This document shows positions 1 through 7,855 of a DNA stretch of 64,000 bases, piece by piece. This DNA comes from CANJXF01 sp043775015 (GTDB lineage Bacteria > Verrucomicrobiota > Verrucomicrobiia > Limisphaerales > CANJXF01): NCBI GenBank assembly GCA_043775015.1, contig JAYVSV010000047.1, forward strand, positions 1 through 64,000. The letters run 5' to 3'. The notes beneath the pieces were generated by a model. That model did not search any database, was not told the DNA's origin, and worked only from the letters and a program-made list of their open reading frames with translations. Position numbers and translations under genes: made by a program. Within the stretch, counting starts at the first letter, position 1; every line of letters starts with the position of its first letter.

Positions 1-1
1 T

Positions 2-85
2 CGCGCGCTGATCCGCCGGGCGGGACGCCACGGCTCCACGGCAGGCGAGGACGCCCGCCGCTACACCGCCCGTTTCCAAATCTGA
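2..85 (+). CDS. possible 3' end of a gene cut by the window start
   Basis: One frame stays open from the window edge to a TGA at 83-85 and reads as 27 residues rich in Arg, Ala and Gly. The stretch is very GC-rich and contains gcgggacgcc facing ggcgaggacgcccgc, so it could equally be a REP-like intergenic repeat. No family can be recognised from so little sequence. Confidence 0.2.
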   Translation, partial: RALIRRAGRHGSTAGEDARRYTARFQI

Positions 86-152
86 TTTCGGAATTCGGGT
101 TGAGAATTTCTTCGGTCTTGCTAGCTTCCAGCAACACTCGAATATAAAAAAC

Positions 153-920
153 ATGAACAACACAATTAGTTTGCAGGGCAAAGTCGCACTCGTTACCGGC
201 GGCGGCCGTGGCATTGGCAAAGCGATTACCCGCCGTTTCGCGCAAGCAGGAGCAAACGTCGTTATCGCCAGCCGGAAAATGGAAAACCTCGAAGCAACCG
301 CCCGTGAGTTTTCCACGCTGCCTGGCAAAATTTTTCCCGTCGTCTGCCACGTTGGGCGCAAGGAACAGCTTGAGCATCTTGTCAAAGAAACTGAATCTCA
401 CTTCGGCCCGATTGATATTCTCGTTAACAACAGCGCGACAAACATTGGCCAGGGTTCTTCGCTCGAAGCCGAGGACGAAATGCTCGATAAGATGGTGGAA
501 ATCAATATCAAGTCGGCTCTTCGTTTGGTTCGATTGATCGTTCCTAAAATGATCGAGCGTCAAAAGGGCGGGGCGATCATCAACATTGCCTCCGTTGCTG
601 GTTTGCGCCCGCAACCCGGTGGTCTCCTCTACAGCTTCACCAAAGCGGGCTTGCTCATGATGACCCGTTCCTGGGCGCAGGAGTTCGGTCCGTTCAACAT
701 TCGCTTCAATGCGATTGCGCCCGGGTTGATTCAGACTGATTTTAGCGAATTTTTATGGAAGAGCGACTCCACACGTGGCCAGTTCGAAGGCTCCACTCCT
801 CTGCGGCGCATTGGACAGCCGGATGAGATTGCCGGCTTGGCGCTCTACCTCGCTTCCGAAGAAGCTTCGTTCGTGACCGGGCAAGTGATGGTGGCGGACG
901 GCGGTTTTACGGCGACGTGA
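153..920 (+). CDS. SDR-family NAD(P)-dependent oxidoreductase
   Basis: This 255-residue protein is a classical short-chain dehydrogenase, cytoplasmic, of the 3-oxoacyl-ACP reductase/glucose dehydrogenase type. The Rossmann glycine motif TGGGRGIG lies at residues 15-22, the NNSA motif follows the fourth strand, and the catalytic Ser147, Tyr160 and Lys164 (YSFTK) are present. The C-terminus ends in the usual VTGQVMVADGG. Length is typical for the family. The ATG at 153 gives a start directly before the TGGGRGIG strand, as expected. Substrate cannot be read from sequence. A sugar-acid or polyol substrate is possible, since an L-fucose-type oxidative operon lies about 10 kb away, but that link is speculation; fatty-acid reduction is an alternative. 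It stands alone on this strand. Confidence 0.9.
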   Translation: MNNTISLQGKVALVTGGGRGIGKAITRRFAQAGANVVIASRKMENLEATAREFSTLPGKIFPVVCHVGRKEQLEHLVKETESHFGPIDILVNNSATNIGQGSSLEAEDEMLDKMVEINIKSALRLVRLIVPKMIERQKGGAIINIASVAGLRPQPGGLLYSFTKAGLLMMTRSWAQEFGPFNIRFNAIAPGLIQTDFSEFLWKSDSTRGQFEGSTPLRRIGQPDEIAGLALYLASEEASFVTGQVMVADGGFTAT

Positions 921-1099
921 CTGCTTTTATGGAAGTTCGTTCTTGAACCCAAGAGATGTCCTAAACTATTAAAGAATCCGACTTCCAGTGAGCTTTTCGC
1001 CAGGGGTTCTTTCAGTGTAGAAATTAAGTTCTATTTTTTAGCTTTGAAATGCCCGCAAGCGCGTGGTAAAAATTCATCGACCACAAAGAACTGAATGTT

Positions 1100-1894
1100 A
1101 TGAAACCGTATAACGATACCTCGAAGCGGCTTTGGCCAAACAGGGCCTTCACTTTGATTGAATTATTGGTGGTGATCGCCATTATTGCCATCCTGGCGGG
1201 CTTGCTGTTGCCTGCGTTGGCCAAGGCCAAGACGAAGGCCAAGCGCATTGCCTGCCTTAACAACATGCGACAGGTGGGCTTCGCGCTGCACATGTATGAC
1301 TCCGACTCCAATGGCAAACTTCCCAATCCGAGTAGCACGAGTGGCAGTCCGGCGTTCGACTTCAACAATCAATTTGCCGAGAATAACGTGTTCAAGGCCT
1401 TCCGTCCTTACATCGGGGTGAAGAGTGCCACGGCTACAACCCCAGTTTACATTTGTCCCACGGCAATTCCTTCAAAAAAGCCAGGTTATCAACCTACGGT
1501 AATCAGTTCCACTGCCATGCTGGTGAGTCAACTGGTGTTGGACAAAGGAGTCAACAAGATCAAAAATCCCTCCCGAACCGTGATCTTTCAGGAGAATTAC
1601 TGCTTGATGAACGCGTTCTGGTACGAACCGGAGGGCTCGGGCGACACCTACAGCCAGTGGCACACGTGGACGGCCAATAGTGGCAGCGGCAACGAATGGA
1701 GCGGTACTCCCCGCGAGCATTACAACAATCTCCACGAGCAGGGGGGAAATCTCATCTCCTGTGATGGTCATGCCGAACATAAGAAGAACACACAAACGTC
1801 GAGCCTGGACTTTGGTCTGGTGGATGCCGCTCTCAAAGATTCTCGTTGGCAACCGACCGAAGCGCATTCCCGAGCGACGTACTTTTATCGTTGA
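1100..1894 (+). CDS. type II secretion/prepilin-like protein (orphan pseudopilin)
   Basis: The 264-residue product starts with a short positively charged leader followed by AFTLIELLVVIAIIAILAGL, the prepilin peptidase cleavage/N-methylation signature and hydrophobic N-terminal helix. The rest is a globular domain with the family pattern CLNNMRQVG just after the helix and a C-terminal LISCDGHAEHKK motif (the DGH element). Such proteins are abundant in Verrucomicrobia and Planctomycetes and are usually not encoded with secretion machinery; none is seen here. The processed protein should sit in the inner membrane or an extracytoplasmic pseudopilus, but its job is unknown. A small lipoprotein gene follows after 19 nt and may be co-transcribed. 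Confidence 0.85.
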   Translation: MKPYNDTSKRLWPNRAFTLIELLVVIAIIAILAGLLLPALAKAKTKAKRIACLNNMRQVGFALHMYDSDSNGKLPNPSSTSGSPAFDFNNQFAENNVFKAFRPYIGVKSATATTPVYICPTAIPSKKPGYQPTVISSTAMLVSQLVLDKGVNKIKNPSRTVIFQENYCLMNAFWYEPEGSGDTYSQWHTWTANSGSGNEWSGTPREHYNNLHEQGGNLISCDGHAEHKKNTQTSSLDFGLVDAALKDSRWQPTEAHSRATYFYR

Positions 1895-1913
1895 ACTGCT
1901 TTGCTTGCGAACC

Positions 1914-2285
1914 ATGAAATCCTCAATTCTATCCTTATTCCTCGTCTTGGCAGCCACGGTACTTTTGCTGGCGAGTTGTAAGGAGGCCAAAACAGATGCA
2001 ACTCAAACGCTCCGGCAGTCATTTCAAACCGCCGACCCGGAGGTCAAGAAAGCCATTGAGACGGTAAATAATAGCCTTAAGACAGCGAATTATTCAGAAG
2101 CCGCCCGGACATTGGCTCCGCTGGTTGACCAGCGCCCTATGACTGGCGCCCAAAAACAGGCTGTCGGCGTGGCGCTTCAACAGATCAATCAAGCGATAGC
2201 CGTTAATCCCGCCCTTGACACCAAAGAGATGTACGAACTCCGCGCAAAGATGTTTCAAGCGGTCCAAAGCGGCCCGCGCTTCTAG
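1914..2285 (+). CDS. small lipoprotein, unknown function
   Basis: The 123-residue product has a clear lipoprotein signal: positively charged start, hydrophobic stretch, and the lipobox LLAS-Cys with Cys22 as the lipidation site. The mature part is helical and polar (TADPEVKKAIETVNNSLKTA) and ends without a recognisable domain. An open frame extends upstream to 1680, but it lies antiphase inside the pseudopilin gene; the ATG at 1914 is chosen because it places the signal peptide at the N-terminus. It follows the pseudopilin gene by 19 nt, so the pair may form a small operon. Function is not recognised. Confidence 0.75.
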   Translation: MKSSILSLFLVLAATVLLLASCKEAKTDATQTLRQSFQTADPEVKKAIETVNNSLKTANYSEAARTLAPLVDQRPMTGAQKQAVGVALQQINQAIAVNPALDTKEMYELRAKMFQAVQSGPRF

Positions 2286-2374
2286 TTACCCGAGAGGCCG
2301 ACCAATACCAAGCAAGCCGAGGAGAGTTGAAAAAAAGTAGGCGCAATTAGCAACCTCCCTTTTTGAATCAGCGA

Positions 2375-3193
2375 CTACTTTCTAGTGCTTCTCTCCATCA
2401 GCCAGAGAACATCCTGATTATTTGCCGAGAGGACATTGAGCGGCAGACCTTGTCCAGCCTTGAGTACAGGTACGGTTCGACTGTCCTTCCACTTGTGGAT
2501 TTCAGAGTGTCCGTCGGCAAACGAAAACGATCCAGCTTGATTGTGATAACTGGCAGGAAAATCGACGATCATCCAACTCCCCGGCTGGTCAGGATAGCCG
2601 TTCATGCTAACCACGAACTCGCCATCGTTAATACTGTCTTCACGCTCATCAAGGAAAACCCAGGTTCGGCTTGGGCCGGGGTTTGTTAAATCGCTCGCTT
2701 TCTTGTAGATCCGAAATCCCGCTGGAGCAAACCCGGCCACATCCGTGCTGTCAAACCAGGCGTTCATCGCAATACTCCGGACGCGTGGCACTCTTTGTTT
2801 TGCAAAAGGTCCTGAATTGGGAGTAATCATGGATCTATCGGCGGGACACTTCCAGATGCCCGCGCTTTTGCCGTAGGGCCAGAGAAGACTTTTCTTTATA
2901 TCCCAGTCAATGTCCCAGTTGCTTCGATTAGCTGGATCGAAATTCATATCGCCACTGATCCATTCGCCCGTTCCATAGGACCGAGGAACTCTGTCCCGGC
3001 TGTCATCCGTGTAAAGCCTCCACGCCAGCATCATCTGTCGGCCATTACTGAGGCAGGCAATTCCCTGAGCCTTGGTTTTCGCTTTGCTTAATGCAGGCAA
3101 TAATAATCCGGCCAGAATGGCAATGATGGCGATAACGACAAGAAGTTCAATCAGCGTAAAAGCGCGCGCGCCATGTTGTGAGTTGGTTTTCAT
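2375..3193 (-). CDS. prepilin-like protein (orphan pseudopilin)
   Basis: The 272-residue product has the leader plus AFTLIELLVVIAIIAILAGL, then KAKTKAQGIACLSNGRQMM, WKCPADRSM in the middle, and FSFADGHSEIHKW near the C-terminus. It is clearly paralogous to the protein encoded at 50181-51041 on the same strand: the two share RTxPVLKxGQxLPL and the RSTRK/NSTRKK ending. As with its relatives, prepilin peptidase processing is expected and function is unknown. It is transcribed divergently from the redoxin-cytochrome genes that begin at 3748, with a MITE-like element and a pseudogene in the gap. Confidence 0.85.
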   Translation of the reverse strand: MKTNSQHGARAFTLIELLVVIAIIAILAGLLLPALSKAKTKAQGIACLSNGRQMMLAWRLYTDDSRDRVPRSYGTGEWISGDMNFDPANRSNWDIDWDIKKSLLWPYGKSAGIWKCPADRSMITPNSGPFAKQRVPRVRSIAMNAWFDSTDVAGFAPAGFRIYKKASDLTNPGPSRTWVFLDEREDSINDGEFVVSMNGYPDQPGSWMIVDFPASYHNQAGSFSFADGHSEIHKWKDSRTVPVLKAGQGLPLNVLSANNQDVLWLMERSTRK

Positions 3194-3268
3194 TTCTGCA
3201 ATTGAGTTACTATCCTAAAAGAAAATCGACCTGGCAAGCGGCTAATGATGAAAAATATCATGTCGTAA

Positions 3269-3446
3269 TGAAGTAATGGGTGTGATTAAAAGTGGGTGAG
3301 GGCCACGCGGGCGCGATTGACTGCCGGGGCCATCGGAACGCCGCCCCGCAGTGGCGGGGCGGCAGCACGGGCAACGGGCTACAGGGCTGCCGCCTAAAGG
3401 CGGCGTTCCTCAGCCTCACCCACTTTTAATCACACCCTGAAGTAAT
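3269..3446. mobile_element. MITE-like element with 24-bp terminal inverted repeats and 9-bp target duplication
   Basis: A 160-bp element occupies 3278-3437. Its ends are a perfect 24-bp inverted repeat (3278-3301 and 3414-3437; the left end starts gggtgtgattaaaagtgg). Directly outside are identical 9-bp copies of tgaagtaat (3269-3277 and 3438-3446), as expected for a transposase-made target duplication. The interior is GC-rich and highly foldable: a 9-bp stem with tetraloop at 3341-3362, a 6-bp stem gccgcc-taaa-ggcggc at 3389-3404, and a longer pairing of 3335-3345 with 3399-3409. There is no open frame, so it must have been moved in trans, presumably by a transposase encoded elsewhere. It lies in the gap between a pseudopilin and a pseudogene. 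Confidence 0.85.
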
Positions 3447-3551
3447 CTTCTCCAGCCATATTACTTGAAAAATGTTCCGAAATTTTGAAGAGTGCAATTG
3501 CGTTTGGCGTCAGATTGCTTATTGTGTCAACAAGACTGTTTAGAAACACTC

Positions 3552-3728
3552 ATGCGAATCAGGAAAAAACAATTTTGGAATGGCTCGTTCATTTGTGCAG
3601 GGGTGGGGTTGACTCTGGCGGTTTCTACAGTGCGCGACCGCTTCGCCGAGACGCCAGTGACGGGCTGCGCGATTAGCTTTGTCTCAGTCGCACCGAAAGA
3701 TTTCAAAACCGTAAACAAATCCGTTTGA
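3552..3728 (+). pseudogene. internally deleted remnant of a redoxin-cytochrome-copper fusion gene
   Basis: This 58-codon frame joins two pieces that are far apart in the intact paralogue at 5753-7594. Its N-terminus (MRIRKKQFWNG, then GVGLTLAVS) matches that paralogue's signal peptide (MRIRNSLFWKA, VGLALAVS). It then jumps to TPVTGCAISFVSVAPKDFKT, matching TPIKGCAISFVSVSPKEGKT of the linker between the redoxin and cytochrome domains. It stops a few codons later, just where the cytochrome domain should begin. About 190 residues of redoxin domain and everything downstream are missing. It sits 19 nt before the next intact family member, so it looks like the leftover of a tandem duplication. Confidence 0.75.
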
Positions 3729-3747
3729 TTAAAAGTTTTATTTATCT

Positions 3748-5616
3748 ATGAATACCGGAAAAAAAATTGCGCTTAGCTCGACACTGCTTGTCGTGGGGGC
3801 CGCGCTCATTGTCGGCGCACTTTGGGTTTTCAGCCCTGAAACGATCAGAAAAGCCAGCCCGATGTTGGCGGGTAAACTCAGTCAGGCCGCGAGTAGCCAG
3901 GACGCCGCCCCTCAAAAAGTTGAGGATTTCCACCTTTTGGATCAAGAAGGCCGTTCGCACTTTCTTCATCGCCAAACCAAGAGCAAGGTCGTGGTGTTGA
4001 TTGCCACCGCCAATGGCTGCCCCGTTGTGAAAGAGGCTGCCCCCCGGATCAAAGCCTTGCAGGATCGTTTTGGGAAAGACGGCGTCCAATTCTGGATGAT
4101 CGATTCCAATCCGCAGGACGACCGGGCCAGTATTTCCAGCGAAGTGAAGTCGCTGGGCCTCGACCTACCAGTTCTGAGCGACAGCATTCAGTTGGTCGCG
4201 AGTGAATTGGGTTTGACTCGAACGGCCGAAGCCGTTTGCATCAATACGGCAGATTGGACCATCATCTATCGAGGCGCAATTGATGATCAACTCGGCGATG
4301 CAACCAAGGCGACGCCCTCGAAAACCTATCTGGAAAACACATTAACTTCTTTCCTGGCGGCCAAGAAAATCTCACCGAGTCGCACAATGGCGAAAGGCAC
4401 CGAGATTTCCTTTGCCGAAGCGAAAGATGCGGCGAAGACCCCGATCTCGTACGCGAATGAGGTCGCCCCCATTCTTCAGAAGAGCTGCGTTCCTTGTCAC
4501 AGCCCGGGCAACATCGGGCCGTTTGCCATGTCAAATTATGAAAAGGTAAAGGGCTGGGCGTCCACTATCCAAGAGGTTTTGTTGGCTCAACGCATGCCGC
4601 CGTGGCATGCGGATCCTCACTACGGCGACTTCGCAAACGAACGTGGCTTGTCGGCTGAACAAGCTCACACTCTGGTTCAATGGATTCAGCAAGGGGCGCC
4701 GCGTGGTGAAGGTGAGGATCCACTAGCGTCCAGCGCCGCAGTTCCAGCAGACCCGTGGCCGCTGGGCAAGCCAGATCGAATTGTGGCGTTCTCCAAAGCG
4801 GAGGAAATTCCTGACAACGGTGTTTTTGAGTATCGTTACATCTACGCTCGTTCTCCCTTTCCGAACAATGTTTGGTTGCGCGCGGCGGTGGTGAAGCCGG
4901 GCAATCGAAAGGCCGTGCATCATGTTCTGGTCACGATTATGACGCCACAGGAATTGCAGGCCCGCAGGTCTCGCCAAGGTAATACTGCGGGTAGCGGTAT
5001 CGATGGTTTTTTCGCTGCGTTTGTGCCGGGTTATGATTCAGTGACTTTCCCCGAAGGGACTGGAAAATATTTGCCAGCAGGCTCAATCATGGTGTTTCAA
5101 ATGCACTACACGGCAACGGGTAAACCGGAAAGCGATCTGACCGAAATGGGTCTCTATCTTTCGAAGGAGAAGCCAAAGGTGGAGTTGAAAACCCGCTCGG
5201 CTTTTAATGTTCAATTTAAAATTCCACCCGGCGAATCCAACCATGAAACCGTGGCGGAATATCGCTTTGCCAAGGAAGGCCTGCTTTACGAATTGATGCC
5301 ACACATGCATCTGCGCGGGTCGTGGTTCAAATACGAAGCGATGTATCCGGACGGCAAGAGCGAGGTGCTGCTCTCAGTCCCGAATTATGATTTCAAATGG
5401 CAGCATCTCTATCGGTTCAAAGAACCGAAACGTCTGCCTGCTGGAACACGTCTGGTCTGCCGTGGCGGTCACGACAATTCAACGCAAAATCCGGATAATC
5501 CTGACGCCACCAAGACGGTTGGCTTCGGCGAACAGACTTTCGATGAAATGTTCATCGGCTACATCAACTACTCCGACATTCCCCCAATCACGGTGGCCAG
5601 GAATTCCGGGAATTAA
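3748..5616 (+). CDS. redoxin - cytochrome c - copper type II monooxygenase-like fusion protein
   Basis: The 622-residue exported protein begins with a membrane-spanning signal (about residues 8-28). A thioredoxin-fold redoxin domain follows (about 48-205) with a single active-site-like Cys91 in NGCPV. Next is a class I cytochrome c domain with heme motif CVPCH (Cys247, Cys250, His251) and candidate axial Met283 (QRMPPWHADP). The C-terminal half resembles peptidylglycine/dopamine monooxygenases and keeps all six copper-ligand positions: His391-His392, His453, His519, His521 and Met601. Unlike its two paralogues in this window, the linker reads KGTEISF instead of KGCAISF, so a second conserved Cys is lost. 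The reaction is unknown; electron delivery from heme to copper is inference. The paralogue at 5753 follows in the same direction. Confidence 0.85.
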   Translation: MNTGKKIALSSTLLVVGAALIVGALWVFSPETIRKASPMLAGKLSQAASSQDAAPQKVEDFHLLDQEGRSHFLHRQTKSKVVVLIATANGCPVVKEAAPRIKALQDRFGKDGVQFWMIDSNPQDDRASISSEVKSLGLDLPVLSDSIQLVASELGLTRTAEAVCINTADWTIIYRGAIDDQLGDATKATPSKTYLENTLTSFLAAKKISPSRTMAKGTEISFAEAKDAAKTPISYANEVAPILQKSCVPCHSPGNIGPFAMSNYEKVKGWASTIQEVLLAQRMPPWHADPHYGDFANERGLSAEQAHTLVQWIQQGAPRGEGEDPLASSAAVPADPWPLGKPDRIVAFSKAEEIPDNGVFEYRYIYARSPFPNNVWLRAAVVKPGNRKAVHHVLVTIMTPQELQARRSRQGNTAGSGIDGFFAAFVPGYDSVTFPEGTGKYLPAGSIMVFQMHYTATGKPESDLTEMGLYLSKEKPKVELKTRSAFNVQFKIPPGESNHETVAEYRFAKEGLLYELMPHMHLRGSWFKYEAMYPDGKSEVLLSVPNYDFKWQHLYRFKEPKRLPAGTRLVCRGGHDNSTQNPDNPDATKTVGFGEQTFDEMFIGYINYSDIPPITVARNSGN

Positions 5617-5752
5617 ATGATTTGTGGCGCGCTCCTTAACTGGAGGAAATTCGTCGAACTGCATTTCGTTACCTTTGAAATACTCCGAACTTTTGAAGAG
5701 CAGGTTTGTCTTCATCGTCATTTCTCATAACGTTTAGCAATTTTTTTTTTAA

Positions 5753-7594
5753 ATGATCATGCGAATCAGGAACAGTTTATTTTGGAAAGCCACGCTCCTT
5801 TTTGCGTGGGTCGGTTTGGCACTTGCGGTTTCGGCAAAAACGGACAGCACCAAAGACAAGCCGGAAAAATCATCGAGCGATGTCGTCGATAACTTTCGCC
5901 TGCTCGATCACGAGGGTAAGTCGCACGAACTATACCGCCAGACACAGGCTCCGTTCGTGGTTCTGATCGTTGGAGGCAATGGATGTCCCATCGTCCGGCA
6001 AAGTATTGGGACGATCAAAGCCTTGCGGGAGCGATTTGTGGAACAGAAGCCGGTTTTCTGGTTCATCAACGCGAACCCGCAAGACGATCAGGCGAGCATT
6101 GCCGAGGAAGCGAAGGAATTTGGTATCACCATTCCCGTGCTGATGGATGGATCGCAGATCGTTGCCCGCTCGCTGAAAATTACCCGGACGGCCGAAGTTA
6201 TCGCGATCAGCACGAAAGATTGGAAGATTTTTTATCGAGGTGCCATTGACGATCGACTCGGCTACGGCACGCAAAAAACCAAAACCACGAAGAATTTCCT
6301 GGCTGATGCTCTGGACAATTTTCATGCCGGGAAAAAAATCTCACCCATCAACACGCCGATAAAGGGCTGTGCGATCAGCTTTGTCTCAGTCTCACCCAAA
6401 GAAGGCAAAACTGTTTCTTACGCAAAAGAGGTCGCCCCGCTGTTGCAGAAAAACTGTGTTGTATGCCACAGCCCCGGGAACATCGGGCCGTTTGCCATGT
6501 CGAGTTACGAGAAGGTCAAAGGATGGTCTTCGATGATACGTGAAGTGCTTTTAGAGCAGAGAATGCCGCCGTGGCACGCCGATCCGCACCATGGCGCGTT
6601 CGCCAACGATCGATCGCTGAGCCCAGAACAAACCCGGATGTTGATCACCTGGATTGAACAAGGTTCGCCTCGTGGTCAGGGTGAAGACCTCTTGGCGACC
6701 GAGGCCGCGCCCACCGTCGTCGATTGGCCGTTGGGCAAACCTGACTACTTGGTTTCGATGCCAAAGGAAGTTGAAATACCTGCGACGGGAGTTTTTCCCT
6801 ATCGCTACGTTTTGGTGGAATCGCCCATTCCAGAAGATGCATGGTTACGCGCTGCCGTCGTGAAAGCGGGCAACCGGAAGGTGCTTCATCACTGTCTGGT
6901 TTTTGTAATTTATCCGAAAAACTCGGGCCATCGGCAGCCCGATGATAGGGGCGGTTTGGGCGGTTTCTTTGCTTCGTTTTTGCCCGGCACCGAAGAGGTC
7001 ACCTTTCCGGAAGGGACTGGAAAATTTTTACCGAAAGGAACCAAGATCATTTTCCAACTTCATTACAGCGCGACGGGCAAAGTGGAAAAAGATTTAACCC
7101 AGATGGGTCTTTACCTGTGCAAAACGAAACCGCCGATGGAGTTGCACACTCGTTCCGCCGCGAAACATATTTTGGACATTCCACCTGGCGACCCCGATTA
7201 CCAAGTCGAGGCACAATTTAATTTCCCACGCGATTCAATGCTCTACTCGATGAGCCCGCACATGCATTTTCGCGGGTCCCGAGTCAAATATGAAGCCTTC
7301 TATCCAGACGGCAAACGCGAGGTCATTCTCTCGGTGCCCAATTACGATTTCAATTGGCAAACGCTCTATCGCTTGGCGGAACCGAAACGAATTCCTGCGG
7401 GCACCCGGCTGGTTTGCACGGGCGCTTTCAATAATTCTGCGCAAAATCCGGCGAATCCCGATCCTACGAAGCTGGTTCACTTCGGTGAACAGACGTTCGA
7501 TGAAATGTTCATTGGCTATTTCAATTATGCCGAACTTCCTTTGCCGAACGCTGCTGCGGTGATTGATGCTGCGACAAAACAGGCTGCCAAGTAG
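5753..7594 (+). CDS. redoxin - cytochrome c - copper type II monooxygenase-like fusion protein (paralogue 2)
   Basis: This 613-residue protein has the same architecture as its upstream neighbour. It has a cleavable-looking signal peptide (LLFAWVGLALAVSA), then a redoxin domain with Cys78 in NGCPI. A linker with the conserved KGCAISF Cys leads to a cytochrome c motif CVVCH (Cys235-His239) with the MPPWHADP loop. The copper domain starts with His379-His380 and continues with FQLHY, SPHMHFRG and DEMFIGY. The start could be ATG 5753 or ATG 5759 (two codons apart); both precede the signal peptide. It is separated from the upstream paralogue by 136 nt with no clear terminator, so co-transcription is possible. 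It is the closest relative of the deleted remnant at 3552-3728. The protein should be periplasmic; the substrate is unknown. Confidence 0.85.
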   Translation: MIMRIRNSLFWKATLLFAWVGLALAVSAKTDSTKDKPEKSSSDVVDNFRLLDHEGKSHELYRQTQAPFVVLIVGGNGCPIVRQSIGTIKALRERFVEQKPVFWFINANPQDDQASIAEEAKEFGITIPVLMDGSQIVARSLKITRTAEVIAISTKDWKIFYRGAIDDRLGYGTQKTKTTKNFLADALDNFHAGKKISPINTPIKGCAISFVSVSPKEGKTVSYAKEVAPLLQKNCVVCHSPGNIGPFAMSSYEKVKGWSSMIREVLLEQRMPPWHADPHHGAFANDRSLSPEQTRMLITWIEQGSPRGQGEDLLATEAAPTVVDWPLGKPDYLVSMPKEVEIPATGVFPYRYVLVESPIPEDAWLRAAVVKAGNRKVLHHCLVFVIYPKNSGHRQPDDRGGLGGFFASFLPGTEEVTFPEGTGKFLPKGTKIIFQLHYSATGKVEKDLTQMGLYLCKTKPPMELHTRSAAKHILDIPPGDPDYQVEAQFNFPRDSMLYSMSPHMHFRGSRVKYEAFYPDGKREVILSVPNYDFNWQTLYRLAEPKRIPAGTRLVCTGAFNNSAQNPANPDPTKLVHFGEQTFDEMFIGYFNYAELPLPNAAAVIDAATKQAAK

Positions 7595-7855
7595 ATTGGT
7601 TGCAGAGGTCTTTCATCCGCGCCGCCGGGCGTGAACCAAAACGATTTGTCTGAACCGCGCCGGTGCCGCCAAGGGCCAGCGGCAAGTTTTTTGTAGGAAG
7701 GAATGCAAAAGTACTCGGCGCAACGCGCTCCGTTTCAACACCAGCCGACGCATCCTCACTACTTGCAAAATAAGCAATGGCGGAAATCGCGAAGAGAATC
7801 CGATTCGTTTCGATCAATGGAACCTTAATTTTCGCAGAACCGTTCCCGCCGGTTT

